DNA of 64,000 nt from JALYXI01 sp963716685 (GCA_963716685.1 CAVQTR010000003.1:2108001-2172000); one strand, 5' to 3'; numbered from the stretch's first letter, positions 47,477-56,860 are shown. Translations and numbers: made by a program. Notes: generated by a model not told the origin, from the sequence alone.

Positions 47477-48188
47477 GGAGCAGGAATTCCCGGTTGCCTT
47501 CAGCACCCAGAATGGGGCTCGGAGTCAGACTCGTGCGGAACCCTTGCGCTTGCACCGCTTCCGTCACCCGCCGGCATGCCTCCTCATGCACCTCCGGGTC
47601 GCGCACAATTCCTCCCTTGCCCACCTGACCTCGGCCGGCTTCGAATTGAGGCTTCACCAAAATGACCATTTGTCCGGAGGGCTGGAGCAGCGGGATGGCT
47701 GCGGGCAGTATCAGGGTCACAGAAATAAAGCTTACGTCGCAGACCAACAGATCGACAAGTTCACCTGTGTCAGCCAGGCTGATTGCGCGGGCATTGAACT
47801 GTTCGCGCACGCTTACGCGCGGGTCGCTGCGAATGCGCCAGTCGAGCTGGTTCGTCCCAACATCGAACGCGTAAACGCGCGCCGCGCCATGCTGGAGCAG
47901 ACAATCGGTAAACCCGCCCGTCGAGGCTCCAATGTCCAGGCACACCCGGCCGCCGGTATCGATCCCGAAATATCGCAGCGCGTGCTCCAGCTTCAGACCC
48001 CCGCGGCTGACGTACCGGGGCGGGGAAGCCACATCAAGCGCCGTTTCGGCGTCCACGGTTTGCCCCGGCTTGAGCGCCTTCTGACCAGCCACACTGACAT
48101 TGCCCGCCATAATCAGCGCCTGAGCCTTCTCGCGCGAGTCCGCCAGACCCCGGCGGACCAGCAGCACATCCAGGCGCTGTTTCATCAT
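47463..48188 (-). CDS. tlyA: TlyA-family rRNA 2'-O-methyltransferase
   Basis: This 241-residue protein has an N-terminal S4 RNA-binding domain (MKQRLDVLLVRRGLADSREK) and a C-terminal Rossmann methyltransferase (CLDIGASTGGFTDCLLQ, the SAM motif). It also has KPQFEAGRGQVGKGGIV and an FSJ-like catalytic arrangement with Lys and Asp. The family methylates cytidines of 16S and 23S rRNA, and some members have been described as haemolysins. The start is one of two consecutive ATG codons at 48188/48185. It is divergent from the secreted protein at 48205 with a 16-base gap and heads the operon with nadK. Confidence 0.94.
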   Translation of the reverse strand: MMKQRLDVLLVRRGLADSREKAQALIMAGNVSVAGQKALKPGQTVDAETALDVASPPRYVSRGGLKLEHALRYFGIDTGGRVCLDIGASTGGFTDCLLQHGAARVYAFDVGTNQLDWRIRSDPRVSVREQFNARAISLADTGELVDLLVCDVSFISVTLILPAAIPLLQPSGQMVILVKPQFEAGRGQVGKGGIVRDPEVHEEACRRVTEAVQAQGFRTSLTPSPILGAEGNREFLLHARR

Positions 48189-48204
48189 CTGATAGTCTAA
48201 ACGC

Positions 48205-48567
48205 ATGCGAGTTTTGCTTACCGTTTTCCTTGCTTTGGTCTGTTGCTTCGGCACGGCCGTTGCTGCCGATGTAACAGGTACCTGGACGGGGAAGCTGGCG
48301 ACTCCGCACGGCGATTTCAACTTGAAATTTGTTTTCCAGCAGGATGGCGCCAAACTCACCGGCACGGGTTTGGGCATGCAGGGCGAAGCCATTCCCATCA
48401 AGGAAGGGAAAGTGGATGGCGATCAGATCACCTTCATGATGGAGATCGATGTCGACGGCGTGATGAAGATCCCCTACTCGGGCAAGCTTTCAGGAGACAC
48501 GATGAATCTCCAGGTTACGGTGCCCGACCAGGAACCGATGCTGACGACGCTGGTTCGAGCCAAATAG
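48205..48567 (+). CDS. Small secreted beta-rich protein, unknown
   Basis: This 120-residue protein has a signal peptide (LLTVFLALVCCFGTAVAA) and a mature part of beta strands (GTWTGKLATPHGDFNLKF, GKVDGDQITFMMEIDVDG). The pattern is of a small lipocalin/avidin-like domain common in acidobacterial secretomes. Function is unknown. Its last 53 bases overlap the convergent M61 peptidase gene. Confidence 0.75.
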   Translation: MRVLLTVFLALVCCFGTAVAADVTGTWTGKLATPHGDFNLKFVFQQDGAKLTGTGLGMQGEAIPIKEGKVDGDQITFMMEIDVDGVMKIPYSGKLSGDTMNLQVTVPDQEPMLTTLVRAK

Positions 48568-50224
48568 CAAGGTTGCGGCACTGCGCCTCCGTTGCTCCTG
48601 GCAGCCGTTCGAGCCGGAACAGGCTCGTCGTTTCGCCTTCGAGCACCGCGTCCAGGTGCAGGATGCGGTCTCGCCGGGCAATCAGGACTCGGATTGTTTC
48701 GCCCGCCCGGTATTGCTCCATGCGCTGCGGCCACTGATCGTGGCGGACGCGGAAACCGTCGGTCGCCAGGATTTCGTCTCCCGGACTGAATCCGGCCGTG
48801 AAAGCCGGGCCGCCTTCGGGAACCTGCGTCACCACCAGGCGGCCGTCTTCCGCCTTGGTTCCAAAGCCGAGTGAGCTCCGCGGCGGCACCTCCGGCGTCC
48901 GGAAGCGCAATCCGAACCAGTTGAGTGCTTCCGAATACTTCAGTTCTTCCACCGTCTCTGTCGCATGGTGGAACCAGGCTGAAAGATCGATCCCGGCTGT
49001 CCCCGCGGCAAGCGCCTGAAACTGCGCGGCAGTAAAACCGCGCGTGTCACTGAAATCCCGGTACGCCAGCCGCATCAGGTCGTCCAGCGTTTTCACGTTG
49101 TCGGTGGCCCGGCGAATCAACGCATCCAAAAGCCACGCGATCACTGCGCCTTTAGTGTAGTAGCTGATCGTGGAGTTGACCGTGTTTTCGTCTGGCCGGT
49201 ACAGCCGGATCCACGCGTCAACCGAAGCCTCCGCGACGGACTGATGGAGACGCCCCGGTGTCTTCTGCAGCCTCTCGATCAACGTGCTCAACTCCACCAG
49301 ATATTCCTCGTTGGAACAGAGACCCGCGCGGCGGATGTTCAGCGATCCGTAGTACTCGGTGAAGCCTTCCGCAATCCAGAGGCTACGCGTGTAGTTCTCG
49401 TTCTCGTAATCGAACGGCCCCAACTCGATCGGGCGGAGCCGCTTCACGTTCCACACATGGAAATGTTCGTGGCTCATCAGAAACAGCCACTTCAGGTAAG
49501 CCGTCCGGGTGCGCGTGGCCCAGCGCGACGTCATCACGGCCAGAGAGTTCCTGTGTTCCAGGCCGCCGTACGCTTCGTTCATCAGGTTGAGGAACGTGAA
49601 ATGCGGGTAGGGAAGCGAGCCCCACATGCGCAGGTGGTACTCCACAATGCGTTGCAGATCAGCCTGGGAACGCGGGCCGTCCCACACGCCGTCTTCCCCT
49701 TCGTTCGCGAGCAGATGCGCAACGCCATTCACCGTAAAGGCGTACCGAGCGGGGTTCCCGGCAAGGATCGGCGAATCCACTAATGTGTCGAAATCCGGAG
49801 CTCGGAAAACGCCCCCGTGTTCCGGAAGCGCGGTGACCACCTGCCCCCACGCTGATGGTAGGATAATCGTGACTTCGTGCTCCTGCGCCGTCCGACCCAC
49901 TACACCGATGAAGGTTGCGGCGCCGTTCAGGAACGCCGAACCCTCATCCACCCAGTTGGTGCGAACCGAAGCCTCGTGGCAGTAAACGCGGTATCGGAAC
50001 GAGACTGTTCCATCGGCCCCGGCCGCAACGCGCCAGCGGTTCTTGGCGATCTTGCCCGGAACTCCTTCGACATGCCGGGAAAACTCGCGCACCATATACG
50101 AACCGGGGGTCCAGACCGCCATAAACAGTTCGAGCGCCGGCTTTCCCTCGGCCGGGAAACTGGCTTCGATTTCCGCATAATGCGTAGCGGGCGAAGGAAA
50201 ACGGACAGTATAGCGGCAGGCCAA
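48515..50224 (-). CDS. M61-family metallopeptidase with PDZ domain
   Basis: This 569-residue glycyl-aminopeptidase-type enzyme has an N-terminal beta domain (FMAVWTPGSYMVREFSRHVE), a gluzincin core with the zinc motif SHEHFHVWNVKRLRP (HExxH) and the third ligand in WIAEGFTEYYGSL, and a C-terminal PDZ domain (GGPAFTAGFSPGDEILATDG). No signal peptide is seen. The TTG at 50224 is the only possible start before an in-frame stop six bases upstream. The C-terminus overlaps the convergent small gene. Confidence 0.9.
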   Translation of the reverse strand: MACRYTVRFPSPATHYAEIEASFPAEGKPALELFMAVWTPGSYMVREFSRHVEGVPGKIAKNRWRVAAGADGTVSFRYRVYCHEASVRTNWVDEGSAFLNGAATFIGVVGRTAQEHEVTIILPSAWGQVVTALPEHGGVFRAPDFDTLVDSPILAGNPARYAFTVNGVAHLLANEGEDGVWDGPRSQADLQRIVEYHLRMWGSLPYPHFTFLNLMNEAYGGLEHRNSLAVMTSRWATRTRTAYLKWLFLMSHEHFHVWNVKRLRPIELGPFDYENENYTRSLWIAEGFTEYYGSLNIRRAGLCSNEEYLVELSTLIERLQKTPGRLHQSVAEASVDAWIRLYRPDENTVNSTISYYTKGAVIAWLLDALIRRATDNVKTLDDLMRLAYRDFSDTRGFTAAQFQALAAGTAGIDLSAWFHHATETVEELKYSEALNWFGLRFRTPEVPPRSSLGFGTKAEDGRLVVTQVPEGGPAFTAGFSPGDEILATDGFRVRHDQWPQRMEQYRAGETIRVLIARRDRILHLDAVLEGETTSLFRLERLPGATEAQCRNLAIWLEPASSASVPGRAP

Positions 50225-50272
50225 CGTTCATTCTACGCGGCGCGGCCCGCGGCTCGGGCGGGATTTCCCTGA

Positions 50273-52471
50273 GTGGGGCAGGCGGCTTCGATTCTGCTGA
50301 GCGCCTTCTTCACCGCGGGCGCATGCTGGGCAGCGGGAAAGATTCTCCTGTCACGGTGCCGCGCGACCCTCTACCGCGAGGAATGGTTTTTCTTTCGCTT
50401 CGTCGCCGGCAGCGCCTGTCTCAGTCTTTTGGTATTCGCACTGACCGCCGCGCATCTGGCGTACCGATGGATTTTTGCGGTAGTGGGCATCGGCCTGATC
50501 GCAGCGGCGGCGAAAATTCGGACTGACGACCGAAACGCTCTCCCGCTGCCGGATTACCCAACGCGCTGGAAGATCGCCTTCCGGGTGATTTACCTTGTCT
50601 ACGGCGTTTACTACGTGGTCAACGCCATGGCTCCCGAGGCCAGTCCGGATGGCAGCGGCTACCATCTTGGCCTGGTCAGCCGCTACCTTTTGTGGCATGG
50701 TTTCGGCCACATCACCACCGACATCTATGCCAGCCTCTCGCAAGGCCTGGAGATGTTGTTTCTCTTTGCGTTCGCCTTCGGGCGTCATTCCGCGGCGGCA
50801 ATGGTGGAGTTCGCTTTTCTACTGATGCTGCCGCTCGGCATGCTGGGCTACGCGCGGCGATTTGGTTTCCCGCGGGCCGGCGTTTTCGGCGCGCTGCTGG
50901 TGTTCGTCACTCCCGTGGTTGGCATTTCGGGAACCGTCGCTTATAACGATGTGGCTGGCGTCTGCGTCCTGTTCGCATCCTTTTATCTGGCGCAGATTTG
51001 GGCGCTCAGCCGCGAGCGCGATCTGGTTTGGCTCATTGGACTGTTAGCCGGATTTTGCTACGGCATCAAATACACGCTGTTCCTCGCGGTTCCGTTTTTG
51101 GCTTTGTTTTTGATAACGAAGCGTTCCGGCTGGCGTCCACTGGCGATCCTGGCAGCCAGCGCCGGCGTGATGATCGCTCCCTGGATGGTGAAGAACTGGC
51201 TGGTCGTACAAAATCCACTCTCGCCGTTCTTCAACCAGTGGTTCCCGAATCCTTATGTAACCGTTGGATTTGAAAAGGATTACACGGCCATGATGGGACA
51301 GCAGGATGATCTCACGCCTGCCCAGCGGCCCCTTGAACAGACCGTTCAGGGCGGCCGGACGGCTGGGTTTGTCGGGCCGATCTTTCTGCTCGCGCCCTTG
51401 GCGCTCTTGGCGCTTCGGTTTTCCGCGGGACGCCAGCTTCTGCTGGCGGGAGCCGTCTTTCTGGTCCCGGCATTTACCAATCTGCAAACCAGGTTTCTCA
51501 TGCCGAGTCTGCCGTTCTTCTCTCTCGCGCTCGGTCTGGCGCTCATGGAGGCGGGTTCGGCACTTTGGGTCCTGTTGCTGTTCGAAGTGGTCGTCTGCTG
51601 GCCCCGGTTCACGGGCAACTATTGCACGTCATACGCATGGCGCCTGGCCGAGTTCCCGCTGGCCGAGGCAACACGAAAGATCCCGGAAGAGAAGACTCTG
51701 GCAAAGCGGCTCCCCTGGCTGCCCGTATCAAAGATGATCCAGGCCCAGGTTCCGGAGAACGGCAAGGTTTTCACATTCAGCAGCCCGCCCGAGGCATATA
51801 CCACCCGCAATATTGTGATCAGCTATGAGTCAGCACTCGGCGAAAAGCTGGCGGATTTCCTTTACTGCGCCGCTCTCCCTGAGTTTCGGCCCACCCAGAT
51901 GCTGGAATTCCCGTTTCAGGAACGCACAGTCCGACGGCTTCGTGTGGTTCAACTTGCGAAACGAAGCCAGGAGAGGTGGAGCGTCGCGGAAGTCCGCATC
52001 TTTCACCAGAGGCAACAGCTGCAGCGATCGCGCGACTGGCGCATGCGCGCTGAGCCCAATAATTTTGACGTGGCACTGGCGTTCGACAATCAACCGGTGA
52101 CGCGGTGGTCGAGCGTGCAGGCGCTTGACACAGGGATGCAGATCGAAGTGGAATTCGGCCACCCGGTTGAGGTGGATGAAGTGGTGCTCGAAACCTCGCA
52201 CGATCAATGGTCGGTTCGGTTGCGCGTCGATGCGGAAACAGAGCCGGGAGTGTGGCGCACGGTCTCGTCTGATCCTTCCACTTCAACTGGCGAACCCAAG
52301 TCGAACCTGCGGCGCGCTGCCACCATGGAGCTGCGCGCTCGGGGAATTACGCACCTTCTGGTCGCGCCCGACAACCTTGCCTTCGCAGACTTCGTCGAGA
52401 ACGCGAGCAGCTGGGGCCTGAAGCTGGTCGGTACCGCCGCTGACGCGCGGCTTTACCGGCTCGAACCCTGA
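50273..52471 (+). CDS. GT-C-like membrane protein with a C-terminal discoidin-like domain
   Basis: This 732-residue protein has a dozen N-terminal hydrophobic helices with loop motifs of the acidobacterial GT-C group (APEASPDGSGYHLGLVSRY, GTVAYNDVAGVCVLFASFY, YGIKYTLFL). From about residue 550 it has a soluble domain whose second half reads as an F5/8-type C fold (RWSVAEVRIFH, DNQPVTRWSSVQ, MQIEVEFGHPVEVDEVVLET). Discoidin domains bind glycans or lipids, so this tail may hold the acceptor. It starts at GTG 50273 and its stop overlaps the next gene by one base. Confidence 0.75.
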   Translation: MGQAASILLSAFFTAGACWAAGKILLSRCRATLYREEWFFFRFVAGSACLSLLVFALTAAHLAYRWIFAVVGIGLIAAAAKIRTDDRNALPLPDYPTRWKIAFRVIYLVYGVYYVVNAMAPEASPDGSGYHLGLVSRYLLWHGFGHITTDIYASLSQGLEMLFLFAFAFGRHSAAAMVEFAFLLMLPLGMLGYARRFGFPRAGVFGALLVFVTPVVGISGTVAYNDVAGVCVLFASFYLAQIWALSRERDLVWLIGLLAGFCYGIKYTLFLAVPFLALFLITKRSGWRPLAILAASAGVMIAPWMVKNWLVVQNPLSPFFNQWFPNPYVTVGFEKDYTAMMGQQDDLTPAQRPLEQTVQGGRTAGFVGPIFLLAPLALLALRFSAGRQLLLAGAVFLVPAFTNLQTRFLMPSLPFFSLALGLALMEAGSALWVLLLFEVVVCWPRFTGNYCTSYAWRLAEFPLAEATRKIPEEKTLAKRLPWLPVSKMIQAQVPENGKVFTFSSPPEAYTTRNIVISYESALGEKLADFLYCAALPEFRPTQMLEFPFQERTVRRLRVVQLAKRSQERWSVAEVRIFHQRQQLQRSRDWRMRAEPNNFDVALAFDNQPVTRWSSVQALDTGMQIEVEFGHPVEVDEVVLETSHDQWSVRLRVDAETEPGVWRTVSSDPSTSTGEPKSNLRRAATMELRARGITHLLVAPDNLAFADFVENASSWGLKLVGTAADARLYRLEP

Positions 52472-53481
52472 TGGCGCGACGGAGCACGGCCGCCAAAGTG
52501 GCCCTGGCGGTAATCGGATTGGTAATGGCTTGGAACCTCTGGAGAGCGGCCGCACAATCCTGTTCGGAGAATGAGGCCATAACATTCAATGAGTTCGCCT
52601 CAAAACCTCTTGCAAAGGTTCTCACTCTGCCTGCAACGCCGCAGAACCAGGTTCTGCACACGCTGTTCTGCCACTGGATCATGCAGTTCCTGGGCGTTTC
52701 GGAGATCACTTTGCGCCTTGCGAGTCTGTTGGGCGGGTTGCTGTTCCTGATAACCAGCTATCGTCTATGCCGCTTCTATTTGGGAGATGGCTGGCGTTTT
52801 CTGGTGGTCTTTACAGCTACGGCAGCCAATCCGTTCACGTTGAATTACTTTTCGGTCGCCAGAGGCGAGAGTTTGGCCGCTGCGTTCTTCCTGCTGGCTG
52901 CCTGCGAGCTGAGCCTGCATCGCCGGCTCAGCCGGGCAAGTGTGTTCCTCGCCCTGTCCGCGGCCGCCAGCCTGCCGTTCGTCCTCCCCGCGGTCGCTCT
53001 CGTACTCGGCTTTTCTCATGTCGAATACTGGAACCGAAAACGCTTCAAGCTGTGGCCCACGATCAATCAATTAATCCTGCCCGGAACGGCGGTAGCTGCG
53101 GCGCTTCTGCTGCTGCCGCTCACCGCAGCGTCGCGGATCCCATGGCCGTCCGCGCTTCCGAGTCGCATCTGGCCATTTGATTCAGCAACAAAGACCATCA
53201 TGCTAACCGTTCGGAACCACATGACAGGGCCACTTATGATCGGCGGCAGCGAGAACCTCCAGCAAAACTTGACATTTTATCGCCGACGCTATCACATGAA
53301 TGGACTTACGGTAATTGGCTTTGATTTGTTGCGAGCGGACTTTCTCGTCCTTGACGAGGGGACCACAGCGCTTCCAGGATTCTTTGTCCTATACCGGGAC
53401 AACACAACCGGCGAGGTTCTGCTGGCGGCTGATCGCGGTCAGGGTGGTGCATTTCAACCAGTGTCCAAAAGAGCTAAGTGA
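52471..53481 (+). CDS. Smaller GT-C-like membrane protein
   Basis: This 336-residue protein has a first helix, then the loop SENEAITFNEFASKPL with the acidic residue expected for GT-C catalysis, a second group of helices (GGLLFLITSYRLCRFYLG), NPFTLNYFSVARGESLAAAF and LLLPLTAASRIPWP. It lacks the later helices of full-length relatives (usually 450-600 residues), and the C-terminal 100 residues are soluble. It is coupled to the upstream GT-C-discoidin gene (TGATG), so the two may form a heteromer. Confidence 0.72.
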   Translation: MARRSTAAKVALAVIGLVMAWNLWRAAAQSCSENEAITFNEFASKPLAKVLTLPATPQNQVLHTLFCHWIMQFLGVSEITLRLASLLGGLLFLITSYRLCRFYLGDGWRFLVVFTATAANPFTLNYFSVARGESLAAAFFLLAACELSLHRRLSRASVFLALSAAASLPFVLPAVALVLGFSHVEYWNRKRFKLWPTINQLILPGTAVAAALLLLPLTAASRIPWPSALPSRIWPFDSATKTIMLTVRNHMTGPLMIGGSENLQQNLTFYRRRYHMNGLTVIGFDLLRADFLVLDEGTTALPGFFVLYRDNTTGEVLLAADRGQGGAFQPVSKRAK

Positions 53482-53543
53482 TTGAAAGTATATAGCTTAC
53501 GCATTGGCCAGCTCTGTGCATACACGAGCTTGGAACCGTGACC

Positions 53544-55460
53544 ATGCATTTCTCCCGTCGACTGATTGCCCTCATACTTCTATCCGCGCCGTGTTTCGCG
53601 CAGACAGCACAGCCGCAGGATCAGCAGGATCCCGAAGATCGGAACCATGGCGTAGCGCGGATCAGCCTGCTCAATGGGGATGTGGCCGTACGTCGTGGCG
53701 ATTCGGGCGACGCCGTGGCCGCTGCAGCCAATGCGCCTCTGCTGGTGCAGGACGCCGTGCAAACCGGCCCGGCTTCGCGGGCCGAAGTTCAGTTCGATAC
53801 CGCAACGCGTTTGCGCCTGGGCGAGAATACCGACGTGCGCCTCGCTGAACTGGTCGCCGGGCGCTACCAGATTCAGATTGCGCGTGGCACAACAACGCTA
53901 AGCATTCAACGGGAGGGAACTGCCGAGGTGGAGATCGACACTCCTTCCGTAGCGGTTCGGCCATCCCGGGCAGGGGATTACCGCGTTTCCGTGCTGGATG
54001 ACGGGACAACGCAGATTACCGTGCGCCAGGGCGAGACCCGCGTCAACAGCGGACGCGGTGAAGAGCGCGTCATGGCAGGTCAGACAATGCTGGCCCGGGG
54101 GTCTGCGGACAACCCGGAGTTTCAAATCATCGCGGCGCTCGGGCGCGACGAGTGGGACACCTTCAATGAGCGGCGCGACCGGGAATTGGAGCGGACCGAC
54201 AGCTATCGGTATGTCGGCCGGGACGTGGTAGGCGCGGAAGATCTGGATTCCTACGGCCAGTGGCAGAACGACCCGACTTATGGCCAGGTCTGGGAGCCAC
54301 GCGTGGCCGCTGGCTGGGCGCCTTACCGTTCAGGCCGCTGGGTTTGGGAAGACTATTACGGCTGGACCTGGGTGAGCTACGATCCCTGGGGCTGGGCGCC
54401 GTACCACTACGGAAACTGGTTCGTGGGCCCGCGCGGCTGGGCGTGGTATCCAGGTTCTATCTATGGACGGCATTTCTTCCGGCCTGCGCTGGTTGGATTC
54501 TTTGGATTCGGTGCGGGAGTCGGCGTCGGGTTTGGCTTCGCGAATATCGGATGGGTGCCGCTGGCGCCGTTCGAATTGTTCCATGCGTGGTGGGGACGTG
54601 GATTCCGATCCGGCTTCGGAGCCGGGTATGGCGGCGTGGGGGTGCTGAGCGCCTACCGCAATGCGCGGTTCGCCGGCGGTGTGACGGCCATGGGAGCGCG
54701 GGATTTCGCGGATGGCCGGTTTGGCCGGTTCTCCAGCGTGGGGCAGAATGAGTTGCGCTCGGCAAGCCTCGTGCGCGGCGGCCTGCCGGTGACGCCCGGA
54801 AGCGGCAGTCTGCGGTTCAATGATCGCCAGACTTCGCTGGCCGGCCGTACGACGTTTGCCTCCGTCAACCGTTTCGCCAGCCACAATCAGCCCGCACTGA
54901 CGCAACGGACCCCGTTCAGGCAGCAGCAGAATTCGGGCGGCTTTGGACGAAGCGGGGCGTCGCCGGCGGGCGGCGGTCCCGGAAGCGCGTCGTCAGGGGC
55001 GTCGGGATGGCAGCGGTTTGGCTCGCCGTCCAGTCAGGGGTCCGGGATGGGAGCGGCACGGCCGCAGAGTTCCCTCGCTCGATCTGGATCCACCCAGTCC
55101 GCGCAGCCGCAGGGAAACGGTGCTTCCGGATGGGGCCGGTTTGGTTCGCCCAGCGCCAGCGGGATGGCGTCCGGCCGAAACAGTTTCAGTTCGCCGCAAC
55201 AAAGCGGAAATCCGGGTTATCGGTCGCCGGCGCCGGAGGCGAGAAGCTTTTCTCAGCCTTCCGCGCGTTCGGTGCAGGTGGCGCCCCCGATGGTGCGGGA
55301 GCGGTCGGCTCCGTCGTACAGCGGTGCGACCGGCGGGCGGCAGTCCGCACCGAGCTACCACAGTGCGCCTGCTCCATCCAGTCATTCGAATTCCGGACAT
55401 TCCGGTAGCGGCGGCAGTTCGCATAGCTCCTCGTCAGGCGGCGGCCATCACGGCAGGTAG
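53544..55460 (+). CDS. FecR-domain protein with Trp-rich DUF6600-like region and Ser/Gly/His tail
   Basis: This 638-residue exported protein has a signal peptide (LIALILLSAPCFA), then a FecR domain (GVARISLLNGDVAVRRGDSG, RLRLGENTDVRLAEL, VAVRPSRAGDYRV), then a Trp/Gly/Tyr-rich block with repeated units GWAPYRSGRWVW, GWTWVSYDPWGWAPYHYGNW and GPRGWAWYPG. The last 200 residues are low-complexity Ser/Gly/Gln/Pro, ending in a His-rich SHSSSSGGGHHGR. ATG 53544 is preferred over GTG 53538. I infer a surface or envelope-associated role; no sigma/anti-sigma partner is adjacent. Confidence 0.82.
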   Translation: MHFSRRLIALILLSAPCFAQTAQPQDQQDPEDRNHGVARISLLNGDVAVRRGDSGDAVAAAANAPLLVQDAVQTGPASRAEVQFDTATRLRLGENTDVRLAELVAGRYQIQIARGTTTLSIQREGTAEVEIDTPSVAVRPSRAGDYRVSVLDDGTTQITVRQGETRVNSGRGEERVMAGQTMLARGSADNPEFQIIAALGRDEWDTFNERRDRELERTDSYRYVGRDVVGAEDLDSYGQWQNDPTYGQVWEPRVAAGWAPYRSGRWVWEDYYGWTWVSYDPWGWAPYHYGNWFVGPRGWAWYPGSIYGRHFFRPALVGFFGFGAGVGVGFGFANIGWVPLAPFELFHAWWGRGFRSGFGAGYGGVGVLSAYRNARFAGGVTAMGARDFADGRFGRFSSVGQNELRSASLVRGGLPVTPGSGSLRFNDRQTSLAGRTTFASVNRFASHNQPALTQRTPFRQQQNSGGFGRSGASPAGGGPGSASSGASGWQRFGSPSSQGSGMGAARPQSSLARSGSTQSAQPQGNGASGWGRFGSPSASGMASGRNSFSSPQQSGNPGYRSPAPEARSFSQPSARSVQVAPPMVRERSAPSYSGATGGRQSAPSYHSAPAPSSHSNSGHSGSGGSSHSSSSGGGHHGR

Positions 55461-55626
55461 CGTGAGTTGACATAATATACGTTATCGGAACACCGGGACG
55501 GACTTGTCAGGCACGTTCACAACAGTCCATAGCAGACCCGAACCTAGCAATTCCTCGCCAACCGCTCTCGTGCGGCTCCGCAGCCTGGCCTGATTTCACA
55601 AAGGTGCGTGTTAGCCTCCGGGCACG

Positions 55627-56523
55627 ATGGCTTCGTTATTCGAACACTTTCACGGGATCTCGCCGCATGCTTCGCCGCGGCCGGTCGGCTCGTCCACGTT
55701 GTTCCGCCGGCACGGCGAGCAACACTCAGGTTCCGACTCGGCGTTGTCTGAGCAGGTCCAGCAGCTCGCGGGCGAACTCAGCCAGCAAAGCCGGGCTCTC
55801 GGCGAGCTGGTCTCCGCCGCCTCCGGATCTGCTGGTCAGCTTGCCTCCACGGCGAGTCACGCGCTCGGAGGCTCGGTTCTGGGAGGGCTGGCTCAATCGG
55901 CGTCCTCCGGATTCAGCTGGCAATCCATCCTAAAAGATGTCTTCCCGGTGGGTGGCCTGATCTCGGGCATCGCCGGCCTGTTCAGTTCGCCCGCGGCGCC
56001 CGCCGCGCTCGAGCAATACGACGCACCGCTTCCTTTGAACTTCATCGCCGTGCTTGGCAGAGACGGCACCATTTCCCAGGCCGCGGGCAACGCTCGAGGT
56101 CAGGATCGGGCCGCGAGCGTTGGTGTCGACCTGACGGATGGCGCAGGTGGCCCTCAGCCCGCCTATACACGGCTGGCCAACGGATCGCTCGGGCCAGTGG
56201 CTGGCACTCCGGCCGATCGCTACTCGGGCACGCTGGACCTCTCCTCACAGGTGCGTGACCTGGTGAGCGCCACCGCCCCGCCCCCTCCTCCCGCGACAGC
56301 AAATGCCCTTCCGGCAGCGGTTTTGCCGCCGCGGTCCCCTGCTGACTCGGTGCCGGTTAATCCGGCCACGGCCAGCAGTGCCGGGACTCCGGGAAACGGC
56401 GCAACCCCGGTCCCTGAGTTCGACGGCGCCTGGTTCTTGGACCACGCCCCGTACATCGCGGCCGCGGTCAGGACCGCCATGCTGGACTTTCATCCGATTG
56501 TGGACGTGATCAATGATCTCTGA
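55627..56523 (+). CDS. Hypothetical protein, possibly surface-associated
   Basis: This 298-residue protein has low-complexity Ser/Ala/Gly composition, a central hydrophobic stretch (SILKDVFPVGGLISGIAGLF) and a Pro/Ala-rich linker (ATAPPPPPATANALPAAVLP). The C-terminal segment is more structured (FLDHAPYIAAAVRTAMLDFH). There is no signal peptide and I do not recognise a family. Codon use fits its neighbours. The 166-base gap before it (55461-55626) contains a TTGACA hexamer at 55467-55472 but no convincing -10 at normal spacing. Confidence 0.6.
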   Translation: MASLFEHFHGISPHASPRPVGSSTLFRRHGEQHSGSDSALSEQVQQLAGELSQQSRALGELVSAASGSAGQLASTASHALGGSVLGGLAQSASSGFSWQSILKDVFPVGGLISGIAGLFSSPAAPAALEQYDAPLPLNFIAVLGRDGTISQAAGNARGQDRAASVGVDLTDGAGGPQPAYTRLANGSLGPVAGTPADRYSGTLDLSSQVRDLVSATAPPPPPATANALPAAVLPPRSPADSVPVNPATASSAGTPGNGATPVPEFDGAWFLDHAPYIAAAVRTAMLDFHPIVDVINDL

Positions 56524-56587
56524 TCTGCGCTTTCGGGACAGCGGGCCGGGCTTCGAGCTGGTGCCGTTCCACATGACTAAGAAGTGT

Positions 56588-56593
56588 TATACT
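56588..56593 (+). promoter_or_regulatory. -10-like box of the 79-residue gene
   Basis: TATACT ends twelve bases before ATG 56606, with no ribosome-binding element between, so the transcript would have at most a few untranslated bases. The -35 region is not clear. Confidence 0.45.
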
Positions 56594-56605
56594 TACATTG
56601 ACCCA

Positions 56606-56845
56606 ATGAAAAAAATCAGCCTGGAGTTCACCACCGAAGAACTGGGTATTCTCACGACAATGGCGTCGGACCAGCTTTTTCGTAAGCAATTTATCGATTC
56701 TAAAATGCCGGGATTTCGTCCGAACCGGGAAGAACTCGATATGTGCAAGAATCTTGTGGGACGGTTGCGCTCGGTAGTCGACGAGCAGCGCACCAAGGCT
56801 GCCGCTCATACGGAAAAGGCCGAAAAGAAAGTAGCTGCGCGTTAA
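56606..56845 (+). CDS. Small cytoplasmic helical protein, unknown
   Basis: This 79-residue protein has about five consecutive helical segments (EELGILTTMASDQLF, GFRPNREELDMCKNLVGRL, EQRTKAAAHTEKAEKKVAA) and a Lys-rich tail. ATG 56606 is preceded by an appropriate -10 and is the most natural N-terminus; earlier in-frame ATGs would overlap the preceding gene's 3' end. I do not recognise a family. It is followed by an inverted repeat that may stop transcription. Confidence 0.68.
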   Translation: MKKISLEFTTEELGILTTMASDQLFRKQFIDSKMPGFRPNREELDMCKNLVGRLRSVVDEQRTKAAAHTEKAEKKVAAR

Positions 56846-56860
56846 TCAACAACCAACAAG

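Noticed and set aside
54950..55460. Repeat-rich GC sequence resembling a repeat array
   Set aside because: It is the low-complexity Ser/Gly tail of the FecR protein; the repeats are irregular and in frame, with no spacer structure.
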